Source: Paenibacillus sp. BJ-4 | Lineage (GTDB): Bacteria > Bacillota > Bacilli > Paenibacillales > Paenibacillaceae | Direction: 5' to 3' | NCBI RefSeq assembly: GCF_020404765.1 | Contig: NZ_JAIVEM010000122.1 | Location: forward strand, 45,001-109,000 | DNA: 64,000 bases | In this document: positions 52,481-61,306 of the stretch, piece by piece | Layout of the letters: each line of letters opens with the position of its first letter | How positions within the stretch are numbered: the stretch's first letter is position 1 | Position numbers and translations under genes: made by a program | The notes under the pieces: generated by a model | Seen by the model: only the letters and a program-made list of their open reading frames with translations | Databases searched by the model: none | What the model was told of the DNA's origin: nothing

Positions 52481-52747
52481 TCAGATACCACCATGGTCTA
52501 CCTGTGATAAAGCTTTTCTCACAAGCTGGTCAGCTTGTCGAGTTGTCTCAGGTAAGCGATATTGTGGACAAAGCTTTAATATCCAGTTGCAGGCAGTTTC
52601 TAATGAAATACGATGACCTACGGATACAAAAAGAGGTTTAATGTTGTCCTGGGTTCTTAACACTCCGCCGATGATCTCCTCATGAGCCACTAATAACGAA
52701 CATGCCCCTCGTTCTTGAGAGGGTTCTTTGACCTCATTTCTAAACAA
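52481..52747 (-). pseudogene. nfi: Endonuclease V, C-terminal fragment
   Basis: About 80 residues match the C-terminal third of deoxyinosine 3'-endonuclease: GGVLRTQDNIKPLFVSVGHR (the VGHRISLETA segment) and YRLPETTRQADQLVRKAL, ending as the family does. The N-terminal two thirds, with the catalytic Asp and Glu residues, are missing; upstream sequence (to 52821) has no matching frame. No ribosome binding site. A dead remnant beside repeat copy 3. Confidence 0.8.
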
Positions 52748-52821
52748 TTAGAATATAACTAAATAATTAAAACTTGCGAAAATAAAGATGCTCGCATGAA
52801 AAGTAAATATTTCTCAACTTC

Positions 52822-53403
52822 CTAGCTCATGCTTCGCCCCAACTGCTCCACCTTGCCTAGCCAATCGTTGCGCTGTCGCTCCGTCTTCTTATTCATCAAA
52901 TCAATGGTGGTAGAACGCACGGGCTTGACACCACATAAATGTAGCGTGGAATCCTTCATCATGCGATGCCCCGGCTGCCCTTGAAAAAAACGGTAATACC
53001 AATGCGGTCCGTCCATCGTTGTGATGAGGTGGGCCGTTCTGCCTTTTAAGAGCTTATCAGGCAAGGGTTTTCCTTTTTGATACTTAAACGCAAACCCTGG
53101 CATAAAGGTACGGTCAATAAATCCCTTCAATAATGCAGGCAAGCTGCCCCACCAGATCGGAAAAACAAAAACGAGATGTTCTGCCCATTTAATCGACTCC
53201 TGTGCTTGGATCAAGTCAGGCTCCAATGGCAATTTATTACGATATCCCCCTAATAGATTTGGATTAAAATCCAACGCGGATAGCTGCAACAAACGCACCT
53301 CAGCTCCTGCAGCCTCTGCTCCTTTTACATAGGATTGAGCCAGCGCTTCCCCATAACTGCCAACGACCGGATTTCCCTGAATAACCAATATTTTTTTAGA
53401 CAT
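52822..53403 (-). CDS. NAD(P)H-dependent flavodoxin-fold quinone oxidoreductase
   Basis: 193 residues from the ATG preceded by AGGAAGTG. Flavodoxin_2 fold: ILVIQGNPVVGSYGEALAQS binds the FMN/FAD phosphate, HLVFVFPIWWGSLPALLKGF is the conserved P-x-W-W loop. KefF/YwrO-like enzymes detoxify quinones and electrophiles. The TetR regulator lies 83 bases upstream on the same strand and probably controls it. Confidence 0.89.
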   Translation of the reverse strand: MSKKILVIQGNPVVGSYGEALAQSYVKGAEAAGAEVRLLQLSALDFNPNLLGGYRNKLPLEPDLIQAQESIKWAEHLVFVFPIWWGSLPALLKGFIDRTFMPGFAFKYQKGKPLPDKLLKGRTAHLITTMDGPHWYYRFFQGQPGHRMMKDSTLHLCGVKPVRSTTIDLMNKKTERQRNDWLGKVEQLGRSMS

Positions 53404-53486
53404 ATAAATCACTTCCTACCCTCATATTATGTTTTTAGTTAGAAAACACTAACCTTTTATTTAAAAGAAAAGGCCACTACTGACCT

Positions 53487-54068
53487 TTACTTTAATAAAG
53501 CGGTTAAACGTTGCTTGACCTCTGTTGCAAATGGAATAAGTTCCTGCGGAAGTTCACCTTCCAGGCTGGACACGGATAAGCGTGTAATAGCTCCAATGAT
53601 AAGCACACCGGATAACTGGGCATCCTGCTTGGGCAATTCTCCACGTTGAATCCCCTGCTCGATGAATTCCGTTAACGCCTCCAGCGGCTGACGCACATTC
53701 TGACTATGGCTTGCCTCAACGTACAGCTCATGATGCTGTGACAGCAGAAGCAGGCCACACTGATCTTCATCATGCATTCCCAGTACTTCATCCACCAGTT
53801 GATGGAAACGACTGACGAAGCTCCCATTCTGCTTGCGGTAGAAGTCAATTAATGTGGTATAGCTATTGCAATATTGCCCGAATACTTCCAAAGCCATGGC
53901 TTCTTTACTCTTAAAATGCTTGTATATCGCGGCATCCGTTACGCCGGCGGCCTCTCCAATTTGTTTGACGGAAATTCCGTCAATCCCCTTGGTTGCAAAC
54001 AAGCGCATCGCCGCCTGCAAAATATCCTTCTTTTTGCTATCTACATGTGTTTTCTTGTTCATAAGCAT
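53487..54068 (-). CDS. TetR/AcrR-family transcriptional regulator
   Basis: 193 residues from ATG 54066-54068 (another ATG two codons later is equally possible); no clear ribosome binding site precedes either, and the open frame continues 45 codons upstream through unlikely sequence. N-terminal helix-turn-helix: KKDILQAAMRLFATKGIDGI, VKQIGEAAGVTDAAIYKHF. The C-terminal ligand domain is all-helical. In front of the quinone reductase gene; probably represses that operon. Confidence 0.88.
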   Translation of the reverse strand: MLMNKKTHVDSKKKDILQAAMRLFATKGIDGISVKQIGEAAGVTDAAIYKHFKSKEAMALEVFGQYCNSYTTLIDFYRKQNGSFVSRFHQLVDEVLGMHDEDQCGLLLLSQHHELYVEASHSQNVRQPLEALTEFIEQGIQRGELPKQDAQLSGVLIIGAITRLSVSSLEGELPQELIPFATEVKQRLTALLK

Positions 54069-54110
54069 ATAGTAAGTGATAACTAACCAAAATGCAAGCC
54101 ATATGTAAAC

Positions 54111-54269
54111 ATGCGCTGCACCAAACAGACCTATGCACTGACCCTTGAGGAAATTCGTAATCTTGTGCTTGCCTTCAAGGAGGCTGCTGGGCGGGCTGCG
54201 CAATCCACTCTAGTCCAGACTGGCAGCCGAACAGCTTGGCGTTCGCATAGAAAGGCCGGCGCCGTGTAA
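54111..54269 (+). CDS. Possible small protein, or fragment
   Basis: A 52-codon frame beginning MRCTKQTYALTLEEIRNLVL, then a basic C-terminus. It is relatively GC-rich and reads like a real helical protein, but there is no ribosome binding site. It overlaps the improbable 5' extension of the TetR frame on the other strand. May be the end of a lost gene. Confidence 0.25.
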   Translation: MRCTKQTYALTLEEIRNLVLAFKEAAGRAAQSTLVQTGSRTAWRSHRKAGAV

Positions 54270-54324
54270 CCACTTTTGTTTTTAAAATAACCATCAGAAA
54301 ATACGGTATTGCATCGTAAAGGTG

Positions 54325-55212
54325 TCACGCACTGGATCGTACACTAAATTGAACAATTTCGACAATAATAGGTGTGCCGGGGGAAATTATATCCCCTTCG
54401 TTGAGGTGAATCGTCAGCGATGCAGGTGTCAGGCTGTACAATGTGCTTTCTTGGATCATGCCGTTAATATACAAATTGGTATAGCTGTTGCTCCCGACAT
54501 AAAACCGCTGAATATCCACCTGCATACCATCTACAGAAAATTGATCCACCATAATCGTGACCGAAGATTCAATAGAATCAGGAGCAAAATAAAAATACCG
54601 CTGAGCCGTGGGGATAATATCAATATTTGAAATGTCAGGTGCCGGGCCGGTTGGACCTGTTATGCCTTGGGCTCCTGTTGGGCCAGTTATGCCCTGTGCT
54701 CCAGCAGGACCTTGTAAGCCCGTTGCTCCTGGTATACCTGGCACACCAGCTGGACCCGGCAAGCCCTGCGCTCCCTGTAATCCTGCTGGACCCGGTATTC
54801 CCTGAACTCCCGGCGGTCCCGCTGGACCTGGTACGCCCTGCACTCCTGCTACACCTGAAACCCCCAATGCACCTGCCAGTCCGGCTTGACCTTGCTGTCC
54901 TGTCAAACCGGGAATGCCTTGTTCTCCCTTTGAACCAGCAGTCCTGTCCTTTCCATCCAGTTCTTTTATATCTCGCGTATCTACCAAGTTCCTTTTCTTC
55001 CGATGCCTTCCATGAATATTGTAATACCGTCGTTGTATGTTTAGCTTTGGATGCTTTTGGGCATGGAGTCCTCTTTTTCTTCTGCCTTTAAGTGGATGAC
55101 TTGTTTTACATTTTTTTCGATTGATGATCTTACTTCGACTGATGATCTTACAATGTACGGTTCGCTTTCGATGTCTCCTTAGTGCTGAATCGCGTATCCC
55201 CATACCAACCAT
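54325..55212 (-). CDS. Collagen-like protein with C-terminal DUF4183 domain
   Basis: 295 residues, ATG start directly after GGAGGTGTAG. Residues 1-86 are strongly basic (many Arg, Lys, His, four Cys... no signal peptide). Residues 93-191 are 33 uninterrupted Gly-X-Y triplets, many GPA, GIP and GLP, and an Arg replaces the Gly one triplet earlier (residue 90). From about 205 a DUF4183 domain follows (LYINGMIQESTLYSLTPASL). Collagen-like proteins with such heads form filaments on the exosporium or spore surface in Bacillales. The divergent gene at 55452 encodes another DUF4183 protein, so the two probably act in the same surface layer. Confidence 0.85.
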   Translation of the reverse strand: MVGMGIRDSALRRHRKRTVHCKIISRSKIINRKKCKTSHPLKGRRKRGLHAQKHPKLNIQRRYYNIHGRHRKKRNLVDTRDIKELDGKDRTAGSKGEQGIPGLTGQQGQAGLAGALGVSGVAGVQGVPGPAGPPGVQGIPGPAGLQGAQGLPGPAGVPGIPGATGLQGPAGAQGITGPTGAQGITGPTGPAPDISNIDIIPTAQRYFYFAPDSIESSVTIMVDQFSVDGMQVDIQRFYVGSNSYTNLYINGMIQESTLYSLTPASLTIHLNEGDIISPGTPIIVEIVQFSVRSSA

Positions 55213-55451
55213 CTACACCTCCTTTTCTCATCCTCATGTATTATATGCACATATCCCTTTGGGGTTTTAGGCATTTGAGTAGCCGAATACCAAGTGGTCG
55301 TTACCAGGCTACACTCGCAAAAAAAGGGCCTCCTCTATCCACCCTATTATTAATAGCAACGTTAATGTGCCGTTCCGAATAGGTTAAAAAATCATTTATT
55401 GATTAAGAGCCAGTGATTGGCTCATACCGACAAAGAAAGGAGGTAAGATCA

Positions 55452-55865
55452 ATGCCAATCATAAAACCTGTATATACAGCAGTAGCTACTGCTCCCGTAG
55501 CAACTGGTGGTGCTGTAACCACGACTGTAACACCAGCCGTGACTCGTTTTTTTGCAACAATTACAGCCGGGATGATCGGAGCAACAACAACAACTGTTCC
55601 TGCCGCAAGCTTTGTTGATGACGCAGATGCTCCAGTTGTTGCTCTGCCGACATTAGCGGCTACGGATTCTGCTAATTATTATATTAATGGAGTGATTCAG
55701 CAGAGTTCCTTATTCACCCTAACTACAGCAAGTCTGGTCATTAGCTCCGTAGATATTACACCAGGGGTCCCAGTTGTCATAGAAATATCTGATTTTAGCG
55801 GCACAACCTCCACCATCACAACTCAGCCTACCATCTCTGCTCCTACGGTTACTATTATCACTTAA
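55452..55865 (+). CDS. DUF4183-domain protein, Thr/Val/Ala-rich
   Basis: 137 residues from the ATG preceded by AAAGGAGGTAAG. An N-terminal low-complexity region (Ala, Thr, Val) is followed by the DUF4183 core, YYINGVIQQSSLFTLTTASL, which closely parallels the end of the divergent collagen-like protein, and a Thr-rich tail. No signal peptide, as is usual for exosporium or spore-coat proteins assembled from the mother cell. 239 bases separate the two start codons; I could not identify a sporulation promoter by eye. Confidence 0.83.
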   Translation: MPIIKPVYTAVATAPVATGGAVTTTVTPAVTRFFATITAGMIGATTTTVPAASFVDDADAPVVALPTLAATDSANYYINGVIQQSSLFTLTTASLVISSVDITPGVPVVIEISDFSGTTSTITTQPTISAPTVTIIT

Positions 55866-55935
55866 GACCTTTCACTATTTGATTGAAGATGGACTGAACA
55901 TACACTCACGCTGTACACTACCCCGTATAAGCTAG

Positions 55936-55977
55936 AAAAGACCGATTCAGATGTCGATATCTGAATCGGTCTTTTAA
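55936..55977. terminator. Bidirectional terminator
   Basis: A perfect 17-bp stem, AAAAGACCGATTCAGAT with ATCTGAATCGGTCTTTT, between the convergent DUF4183 and cyclase genes. Confidence 0.95.
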
Positions 55978-56025
55978 GCTCAAGATGATTATATAATTGT
56001 ATTCCAATAATCCGGTATCAGATGA

Positions 56026-56763
56026 TTAAGGCAAGATAGCAAAAGAACGCACCGGAAATCCGGGGGAATCCTGAATGCTCGGAACGATATTATAAATGAT
56101 CGCCCCCGTCGCCGGCAGCTTGTCCAAATTCGTCAGCACCTCGACCTGATAACGATCCTGCTCCAATATGTAATATTCCCCTACCAACTTGCCCGCTTTG
56201 CGATAGGCTACAGAGGAATCGGTATCCAGTGTCTCATGTCCAATGGCAGCTACATTTCGTTCTTCTACCAAAAAGCGCAGTGCCTCCAGCGACCAGCCCG
56301 GGCAGTGTGCGTCTCCGACGTTGTCCTTGTTCGAGAAGGCATCTGAATCAGGCCAACGCTTGCTCCAGTCACTGCGAAAGGCGACAAAGGATTGATCGGC
56401 TATGCGTCCATGCTCCTTTTCAAAATCCAGAATATCCGCAACCGTAAGCTCATAGTCGGGATTGGCTGCAACAGCAGCCGAACGGTCAATGACAACCAGC
56501 GGCAAAACCAGCTCCTTCAACGAAAGCTCATGCAAGTAACGTTTACCCTTCACAAAATGAACGGGTGCATCTATATGAGTGCCGTACTGACCCGGAAAGC
56601 AGTATTGTTTTACAAAAAAGCCATCATCGTGGGTAAATAGGGTATCCACCTGAACATGATCGAATACTGGAAAATGAGGGATTTCAGGATAAAAGGTGTG
56701 GGACAAATCCACCCACTCTTTTTGCTTCAACAACTTCAAAATATCTGCTAAATGCTCTGCCAT
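56026..56763 (-). CDS. Cyclase-family metal hydrolase (kynurenine-formamidase-like)
   Basis: 245 residues from the ATG 10 bases after GAGGAGG (another ATG three codons upstream touches the site). Family motif for the metal site: YGTHIDAPVHF (H-x-D...H), preceded by WVDLSHTFYPEIPHFP. The C-terminal part has IVPSIQDSPGFPVRSFAIL. Members hydrolyse N-formylkynurenine or cyclic compounds with Zn or Mn. Not next to tryptophan catabolism genes, so the substrate is open. Confidence 0.87.
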   Translation of the reverse strand: MAEHLADILKLLKQKEWVDLSHTFYPEIPHFPVFDHVQVDTLFTHDDGFFVKQYCFPGQYGTHIDAPVHFVKGKRYLHELSLKELVLPLVVIDRSAAVAANPDYELTVADILDFEKEHGRIADQSFVAFRSDWSKRWPDSDAFSNKDNVGDAHCPGWSLEALRFLVEERNVAAIGHETLDTDSSVAYRKAGKLVGEYYILEQDRYQVEVLTNLDKLPATGAIIYNIVPSIQDSPGFPVRSFAILP

Positions 56764-56868
56764 GATGCCCATTCCTCCTCAGCTATATTACAAGCATTGT
56801 ACCTGACGATTTGGTAAATATCTACAAACCCACTACTAATTCAGAAAAATAGAAATTGAGATTGAGAT

Positions 56869-56882
56869 TGAAATCGTTAACA
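56869..56882. promoter_or_regulatory. CcpA cre site (perfect match)
   Basis: TGAAATCGTTAACA fits TGWAANCGNTNWCA at all 14 positions. It lies between the cyclase gene and the pectate lyase gene, 106 bases from the cyclase start and about 340 bases before pel; either could be the target. Confidence 0.6.
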
Positions 56883-57006
56883 TTTTTAGAGAATCTATTT
56901 TTACCTCCTCTAGTCTAGTATAAAACCCATTAAGAGTATTGTATTCGAGCAAAAAACACAAAAACAATTCCATATATTCATATATACAATTCCCATTTCA
57001 TGTGAT

Positions 57007-57020
57007 TGTTAACGTTTTCA
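57007..57020 (+). promoter_or_regulatory. CcpA cre site upstream of pectate lyase
   Basis: TGTTAACGTTTTCA matches the cre consensus at 13 of 14 positions, about 200 bases before the pel start. With the site at 56869 it makes a pair for catabolite repression. Confidence 0.6.
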
Positions 57021-57219
57021 TTATTTTGTATGCTTTTTTATTGGAAAAAAGTAGGGGTCTATGGCATTATATAAAAAATTCGACAAAAATTTTAGTATGT
57101 AACTTTTATTATATTAACAAATACTGGAATGAGAAGTATGATAGAAAATGTAGAAACCATAGGAGCACCCGGGACTCCTTCGTTCGTCTACCCATTCATC
57201 TCATATACGGAGGTAATTT

Positions 57220-58503
57220 ATGAAAAAGAGATTTTCAATCGGAATCGCAGCAGCCTTGCTGTTCACTACCCTGACTCCTCTTGGTACACCTGCTCATGCA
57301 GCCACCGATCTTGGTAAAGAAACGCTCGGCAGCAAAAACGGTTGGGCAGCCTTTTCTACAGGCACAACAGGCGGAGCCGCGGCTTCTTCTTCCAATATTT
57401 TCACCGTAACGAATCGCAAGCAATTAGTCGACGCTTTGGGCAAAAGCAGCAATAGTACGCCTAAAATCATCTATGTCAAAGGCACAATCAACGCCAACGT
57501 CGATGACAATAACAAGCCATTGGGATTAAACGATTACAAGGACCCTAAATATGATTTTGACGCCTACCTCAAAGCGTACGATCCGTCCACATGGGGTAAA
57601 AAGCTTCCATCCGGTACATTGGAAGATGCACGTGAGGCTTCACAAAAAAATCAGGCCAGTCGTGTCGTCATTGATATTCCGTCCAATACAACAATTATTG
57701 GTCTAGGTAGCAATGCCGTCATTAACGGCGCTAACCTCCAACTGAAAAAAGGGACAGACAACGTCATTATCCGTAATATTGAGTTCCAGGATGCCTACGA
57801 TTATTTTCCTCAGTGGGACCCAACTGACGGTAGTACAGGCAACTGGAATTCGGAATATGACAGCATTACAATTAGCGGTGCCACACATGTATGGGTAGAC
57901 CATAATTCCTTTAATGATGGGGCTCATCCCGATAGCCAAAACGGTACATTTTACGGTCAGGAATACCAGCATCATGATGGACTTCTCGATGTGATTAACC
58001 AGGGCGATCTGGTTACGGCTTCTTACAATCACTTTTACGATCATGATAAATCGTCGATTATTGGCAACAGCGACAGCAAAAAAGCAGATGAAGGGGCCTT
58101 ACGTGTAACCCTACATCACAATTATTATGAAAACACCGTACAACGCACACCACGCGTACGGTATGGACAAGTCCATGTGTATAACAATTACTATGCAGGT
58201 GATGTAAAACGCTCCGAATATCCTTCACTGTATATATGGGGCGCAGGTAAATCCTCCAAAATATTCGCCGAAAACAATGTCATCGACGTTGCGGGCTTAT
58301 CTGCAGACAAAATTGTGTCTGTCTTTGGTGGAACTGCCCTGTCAGACACGGGCACACTCTTGAATGGACAAGCTGTTAACGCAGGCTCCAGCGCGGGTCT
58401 TAGCTCTTCTGTAGGCTGGAAACCAACGCTGAACGATAAAATTTCCCCATCGGCTAGCGTAAAAGCAGAAGTCACTTCTCAGGCTGGTTCCGGCAAACTG
58501 TAA
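57220..58503 (+). CDS. Secreted pectate lyase, polysaccharide lyase family 1
   Basis: 427 residues, ATG start after CGGAGGT. Sec signal peptide (MKKRFSIGIAAALLFTTL, cleavage near AHAATD). Parallel beta-helix of PL1: VWVDHNSFNDGAH with the calcium-binding Asp (vWiDH), DGLLDVINQGDLVTASYNHF, and the catalytic Arg region TPRVRYGQVHVYNNYY. Cleaves polygalacturonate by beta-elimination outside the cell, calcium-dependent. The C-terminus is a short Ala/Ser-rich end. Two cre sites upstream indicate glucose repression. Single gene with a strong terminator. Confidence 0.94.
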   Translation: MKKRFSIGIAAALLFTTLTPLGTPAHAATDLGKETLGSKNGWAAFSTGTTGGAAASSSNIFTVTNRKQLVDALGKSSNSTPKIIYVKGTINANVDDNNKPLGLNDYKDPKYDFDAYLKAYDPSTWGKKLPSGTLEDAREASQKNQASRVVIDIPSNTTIIGLGSNAVINGANLQLKKGTDNVIIRNIEFQDAYDYFPQWDPTDGSTGNWNSEYDSITISGATHVWVDHNSFNDGAHPDSQNGTFYGQEYQHHDGLLDVINQGDLVTASYNHFYDHDKSSIIGNSDSKKADEGALRVTLHHNYYENTVQRTPRVRYGQVHVYNNYYAGDVKRSEYPSLYIWGAGKSSKIFAENNVIDVAGLSADKIVSVFGGTALSDTGTLLNGQAVNAGSSAGLSSSVGWKPTLNDKISPSASVKAEVTSQAGSGKL

Positions 58504-58552
58504 AACTGCTTTGCTGACACAAACAATCACAGCTCTAACAACCTGTTTTTAC

Positions 58553-58612
58553 ACCAAAAAGGACTGTTCTCCCCGTAGATGATTCCACGGAGAGAGCAGC
58601 CCTTTTTTATTT
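58553..58612. terminator. Bidirectional terminator
   Basis: Long stem starting AAAAAGG and ending CCTTTTTT with CTCC/GGAG inside, between the convergent pel and oppD-type genes. Confidence 0.85.
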
Positions 58613-58643
58613 TCGAGTTGTTTAAAACAAATTACATCGTTTA

Positions 58644-59711
58644 TTAAACGCTGTATTGTTCTACCAACACCGGCTTTTCAAATGCATTATCCAGCTTGCG
58701 GAGCTTGGCCTTTACCGCTTCTGGTGGCTCAACCGCAGGCGCATCTGGATGCAGCAACCATGATTTCACAAAGTGTGTATCGGATAATTGAAAGAGTGGA
58801 GGCTCTTTCTCAAAGTCAATCTTCATGGCATAACTACTGCGGGCTGCAAAGGCATCCCCTACAGGTGGGTGCAGCAGATCCGGAGGTGTTCCTGGAATGG
58901 CTGCCAACTTCTGACCATGACTGTCCAAACTTGGCATGGAAGCGAGAAGCCCCCAAGTATATGGATGTTTCGGATTATAGAAAATTTCATTAACCGTACC
59001 TGTTTCCACGATTTGCCCAGCATACATAACAGCAACACGATCCGCCATCTTCGCTACAACGCCGAGGTCATGAGTAATAAAGATGATGGAAGTGTCGATC
59101 TTCTTTTGAAGATCCTTCATCAATTCCAAAATTTGAGCTTGAATCGTTACGTCCAGTGCAGTCGTCGGTTCATCGGCAATCAGTAGCTTGGGATTAGCAG
59201 CCAGTGCCATCGCAATCACGACACGTTGACGCATACCGCCACTGAATTCATGCGGATACTGGTTAAAGCGCTGCTCTGGATGCGGAATCCCTACCAGGTT
59301 AAGCAACTCAATGCCCCGCATGTGAGCAGCATCCTTGGATATCTTTTCATGCTTGAAAAGCACTTCCGTGATCTGCTTGCCGACCTTCATTGTCGGATTA
59401 AGCGAAGTCATGGGGTCCTGAGAAATCAGACCGATTTCCTTACCACGAATTTTTTGCATCTGCTTTTCCGTTTTATGAATCAGCTCTTCCCCGTCAAATA
59501 AAATTTGCCCCTTTTGATAAATGCCGGGAGGGGTCGGAATCAGCTTCATAACAGCCTGTGAGGTTACACTTTTGCCTGAGCCGGATTCACCGACAATGGC
59601 CAGCGTCTCTCCTTTATTGACATGAAAGTTTACGCCACGAATGGCCTGCACTAGTCCCTGACGGGTCTTGAAAGATATCGTTAAGTCCTTCACTTCCAAA
59701 AGGCGGTTCAT
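58644..59711 (-). CDS. oppD: Oligopeptide/dipeptide ABC transporter ATPase (OppD/DppD-type), without partner genes
   Basis: 355 residues, ATG start. Walker A GESGSGKS (about residue 39), ABC signature FSGGMRQRVVIAMAL, Walker B LLIADEPTTALD, H-loop ITHDLGVVAKM, and the C-terminal oligopeptide extension (YTWGLLASMPSL, AIPGTPPDLLHPPVG) with cysteines replaced. It powers peptide import with two permeases, a second ATPase (OppF) and a binding protein. None of these lies on either side: an HK/RR pair is upstream and a terminator with pel downstream. It therefore either serves a transporter encoded elsewhere or is a remnant. Confidence 0.92.
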   Translation of the reverse strand: MNRLLEVKDLTISFKTRQGLVQAIRGVNFHVNKGETLAIVGESGSGKSVTSQAVMKLIPTPPGIYQKGQILFDGEELIHKTEKQMQKIRGKEIGLISQDPMTSLNPTMKVGKQITEVLFKHEKISKDAAHMRGIELLNLVGIPHPEQRFNQYPHEFSGGMRQRVVIAMALAANPKLLIADEPTTALDVTIQAQILELMKDLQKKIDTSIIFITHDLGVVAKMADRVAVMYAGQIVETGTVNEIFYNPKHPYTWGLLASMPSLDSHGQKLAAIPGTPPDLLHPPVGDAFAARSSYAMKIDFEKEPPLFQLSDTHFVKSWLLHPDAPAVEPPEAVKAKLRKLDNAFEKPVLVEQYSV

Positions 59712-59924
59712 CTCATCACTCTTTCATATTTATTCATCACTATTATTGACCACTATCTAAAAAAACGACGTTCATGAGTCAAGGTATATACGAACAATTT
59801 TACTCAGTTTAGTACCTGCCAGTCAAGCAATATCTAAAATAAGATCAAAAATCTATCATTACATGTCATGTGTATGGTATATTCAGTTTGAAAAACGATC
59901 AGTTTTAACCATTTTTGTACTCAT

Positions 59925-61304
59925 TTATAACATACGTTGTATATAGCTAAACCGTGCCCCGCCCAATGGTGAACGTGTACAGATCAATTCACCGCCCAGC
60001 CGGGAAGCAATTTGACGGCAAATGGCCAATCCCAGACCCGTGACACCGTTCGAGCCTGTATAAAATCTTCCGAACACCTCCGCTGCCTCTTGTTCAGTCA
60101 GCCCTTCTCCGTCATCATCCACATGCATAACCCATACAACCTCTGGTGTTGTCCCCGCCTCCAAGTGAATAATAACCTCCGTAGAGGTGTGTCGAACCGC
60201 ATTTTGCAACAAATTCAATATCATACGGAACAATTGCTCGGCCGGAACAGCCACATGCAGACCCTCCCCCTCTACACGAAGCGAGATCGAGCGTTCAGCA
60301 GCCACCGGCATTAACAAATGAACAGCGTCCTCTGCCATGCTTTTAAGATCAATCAGAGAGACAGGCCATTCTTCATTCAACCCCTCCAGCCTCGATAGCT
60401 GAAGCAGCTTTTCCACCATATCAATTAATCGCTGGGACTGCACTTTAATAATGTTTAGCCCCTCGTCCTGGGATACGACCTGATCCTGAATGGCATATAC
60501 GTAGCCTTGAATGGACATTAACGGTGTCCTTAGCTCGTGAGATACATTTTGCAAAAATTCAATTTGACTGTTGTGATGCTGCTGAATACGGGTGGACATG
60601 GAATGAAAGGTGCCGATCAGTTCTCCAATTTCGCTTTTATCTGCCTGCGGAAAATCACTATCCTGCGGTTGATTTGGCTCAAAGTTGCCTACAGCCTCCT
60701 TCAATCGCTTGAGCGGGCGTACCAGTCGTGAAACGACCATCAGCCCAATGACGAGAATCACCAGAAAACTCGCCACGATGGACAATATGGTGGTTCTCAT
60801 GAGCGGGACATACAGCGCTCTTAATGAAGACAACGGGGAGTATACAAAAATACGAAAAGGTTGGCCGGGCAATTCTTCATTGGTAAACAGTATCTTTTTG
60901 CCTTGCAGCACAGCAACTCCTTCATGTACGGTGGACAGATCACGAGCAGACGGATGAATGGATGCAAAAAATCCCTGACGGATCAATAGCAAACTCTCTA
61001 CCTTTTTGCCCTCCATTCCAGAGACGCTGGAGTCGATAATGCGGTTATCTGTGCTTAAAATAAAATAATCGGCAGACAAAAGCATGCCTTTGATAACATA
61101 GTTAAGCTCAGCGTTATCCAGTCGGTCAAAGCCTCCGTCGCTCATAATATGGACGGCTTTGCGTGCTTGCTCATGAAGCTTGGATTTAGCCTGATTTACA
61201 AGAAGGTCGTCGATAAGCCTGATGAACAAAACCACCGTAATACAGACGGTAATGAGCATTGCGATAGATAGAGACAGCAGTATTTTAGCTCTCATCGTAC
61301 GCAT
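59925..61304 (-). CDS. Sensor histidine kinase (HAMP-containing, class I)
   Basis: 459 residues, ATG start after AGGAGC, three bases after the response regulator. Two membrane segments (ILLSLSIAMLITVCITVVLF and TILSIVASFLVILVIGLMVV) around an extracellular domain of about 130 residues, then HAMP, the phospho-accepting His in FLQNVSHELRTPLMSIQGY, and the ATP-binding N, G1 and G2 boxes (NLLQNAVRHT, VDDDGEGL, GVTGLGLAI). The signal is unknown. Confidence 0.93.
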   Translation of the reverse strand: MRTMRAKILLSLSIAMLITVCITVVLFIRLIDDLLVNQAKSKLHEQARKAVHIMSDGGFDRLDNAELNYVIKGMLLSADYFILSTDNRIIDSSVSGMEGKKVESLLLIRQGFFASIHPSARDLSTVHEGVAVLQGKKILFTNEELPGQPFRIFVYSPLSSLRALYVPLMRTTILSIVASFLVILVIGLMVVSRLVRPLKRLKEAVGNFEPNQPQDSDFPQADKSEIGELIGTFHSMSTRIQQHHNSQIEFLQNVSHELRTPLMSIQGYVYAIQDQVVSQDEGLNIIKVQSQRLIDMVEKLLQLSRLEGLNEEWPVSLIDLKSMAEDAVHLLMPVAAERSISLRVEGEGLHVAVPAEQLFRMILNLLQNAVRHTSTEVIIHLEAGTTPEVVWVMHVDDDGEGLTEQEAAEVFGRFYTGSNGVTGLGLAICRQIASRLGGELICTRSPLGGARFSYIQRML

Positions 61305-61306
61305 GG

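Noticed and set aside
54640..54930. Short-period DNA repeat that could be mistaken for a CRISPR array
   Set aside because: The 9-base period is coding Gly-X-Y; there are no constant repeats of 24-40 bases, no unique spacers and no cas genes.
54608..55091. Plus-strand Pro- and Leu-rich frames across the collagen-like gene
   Set aside because: Antisense of the Gly-X-Y repeats; no start signals.
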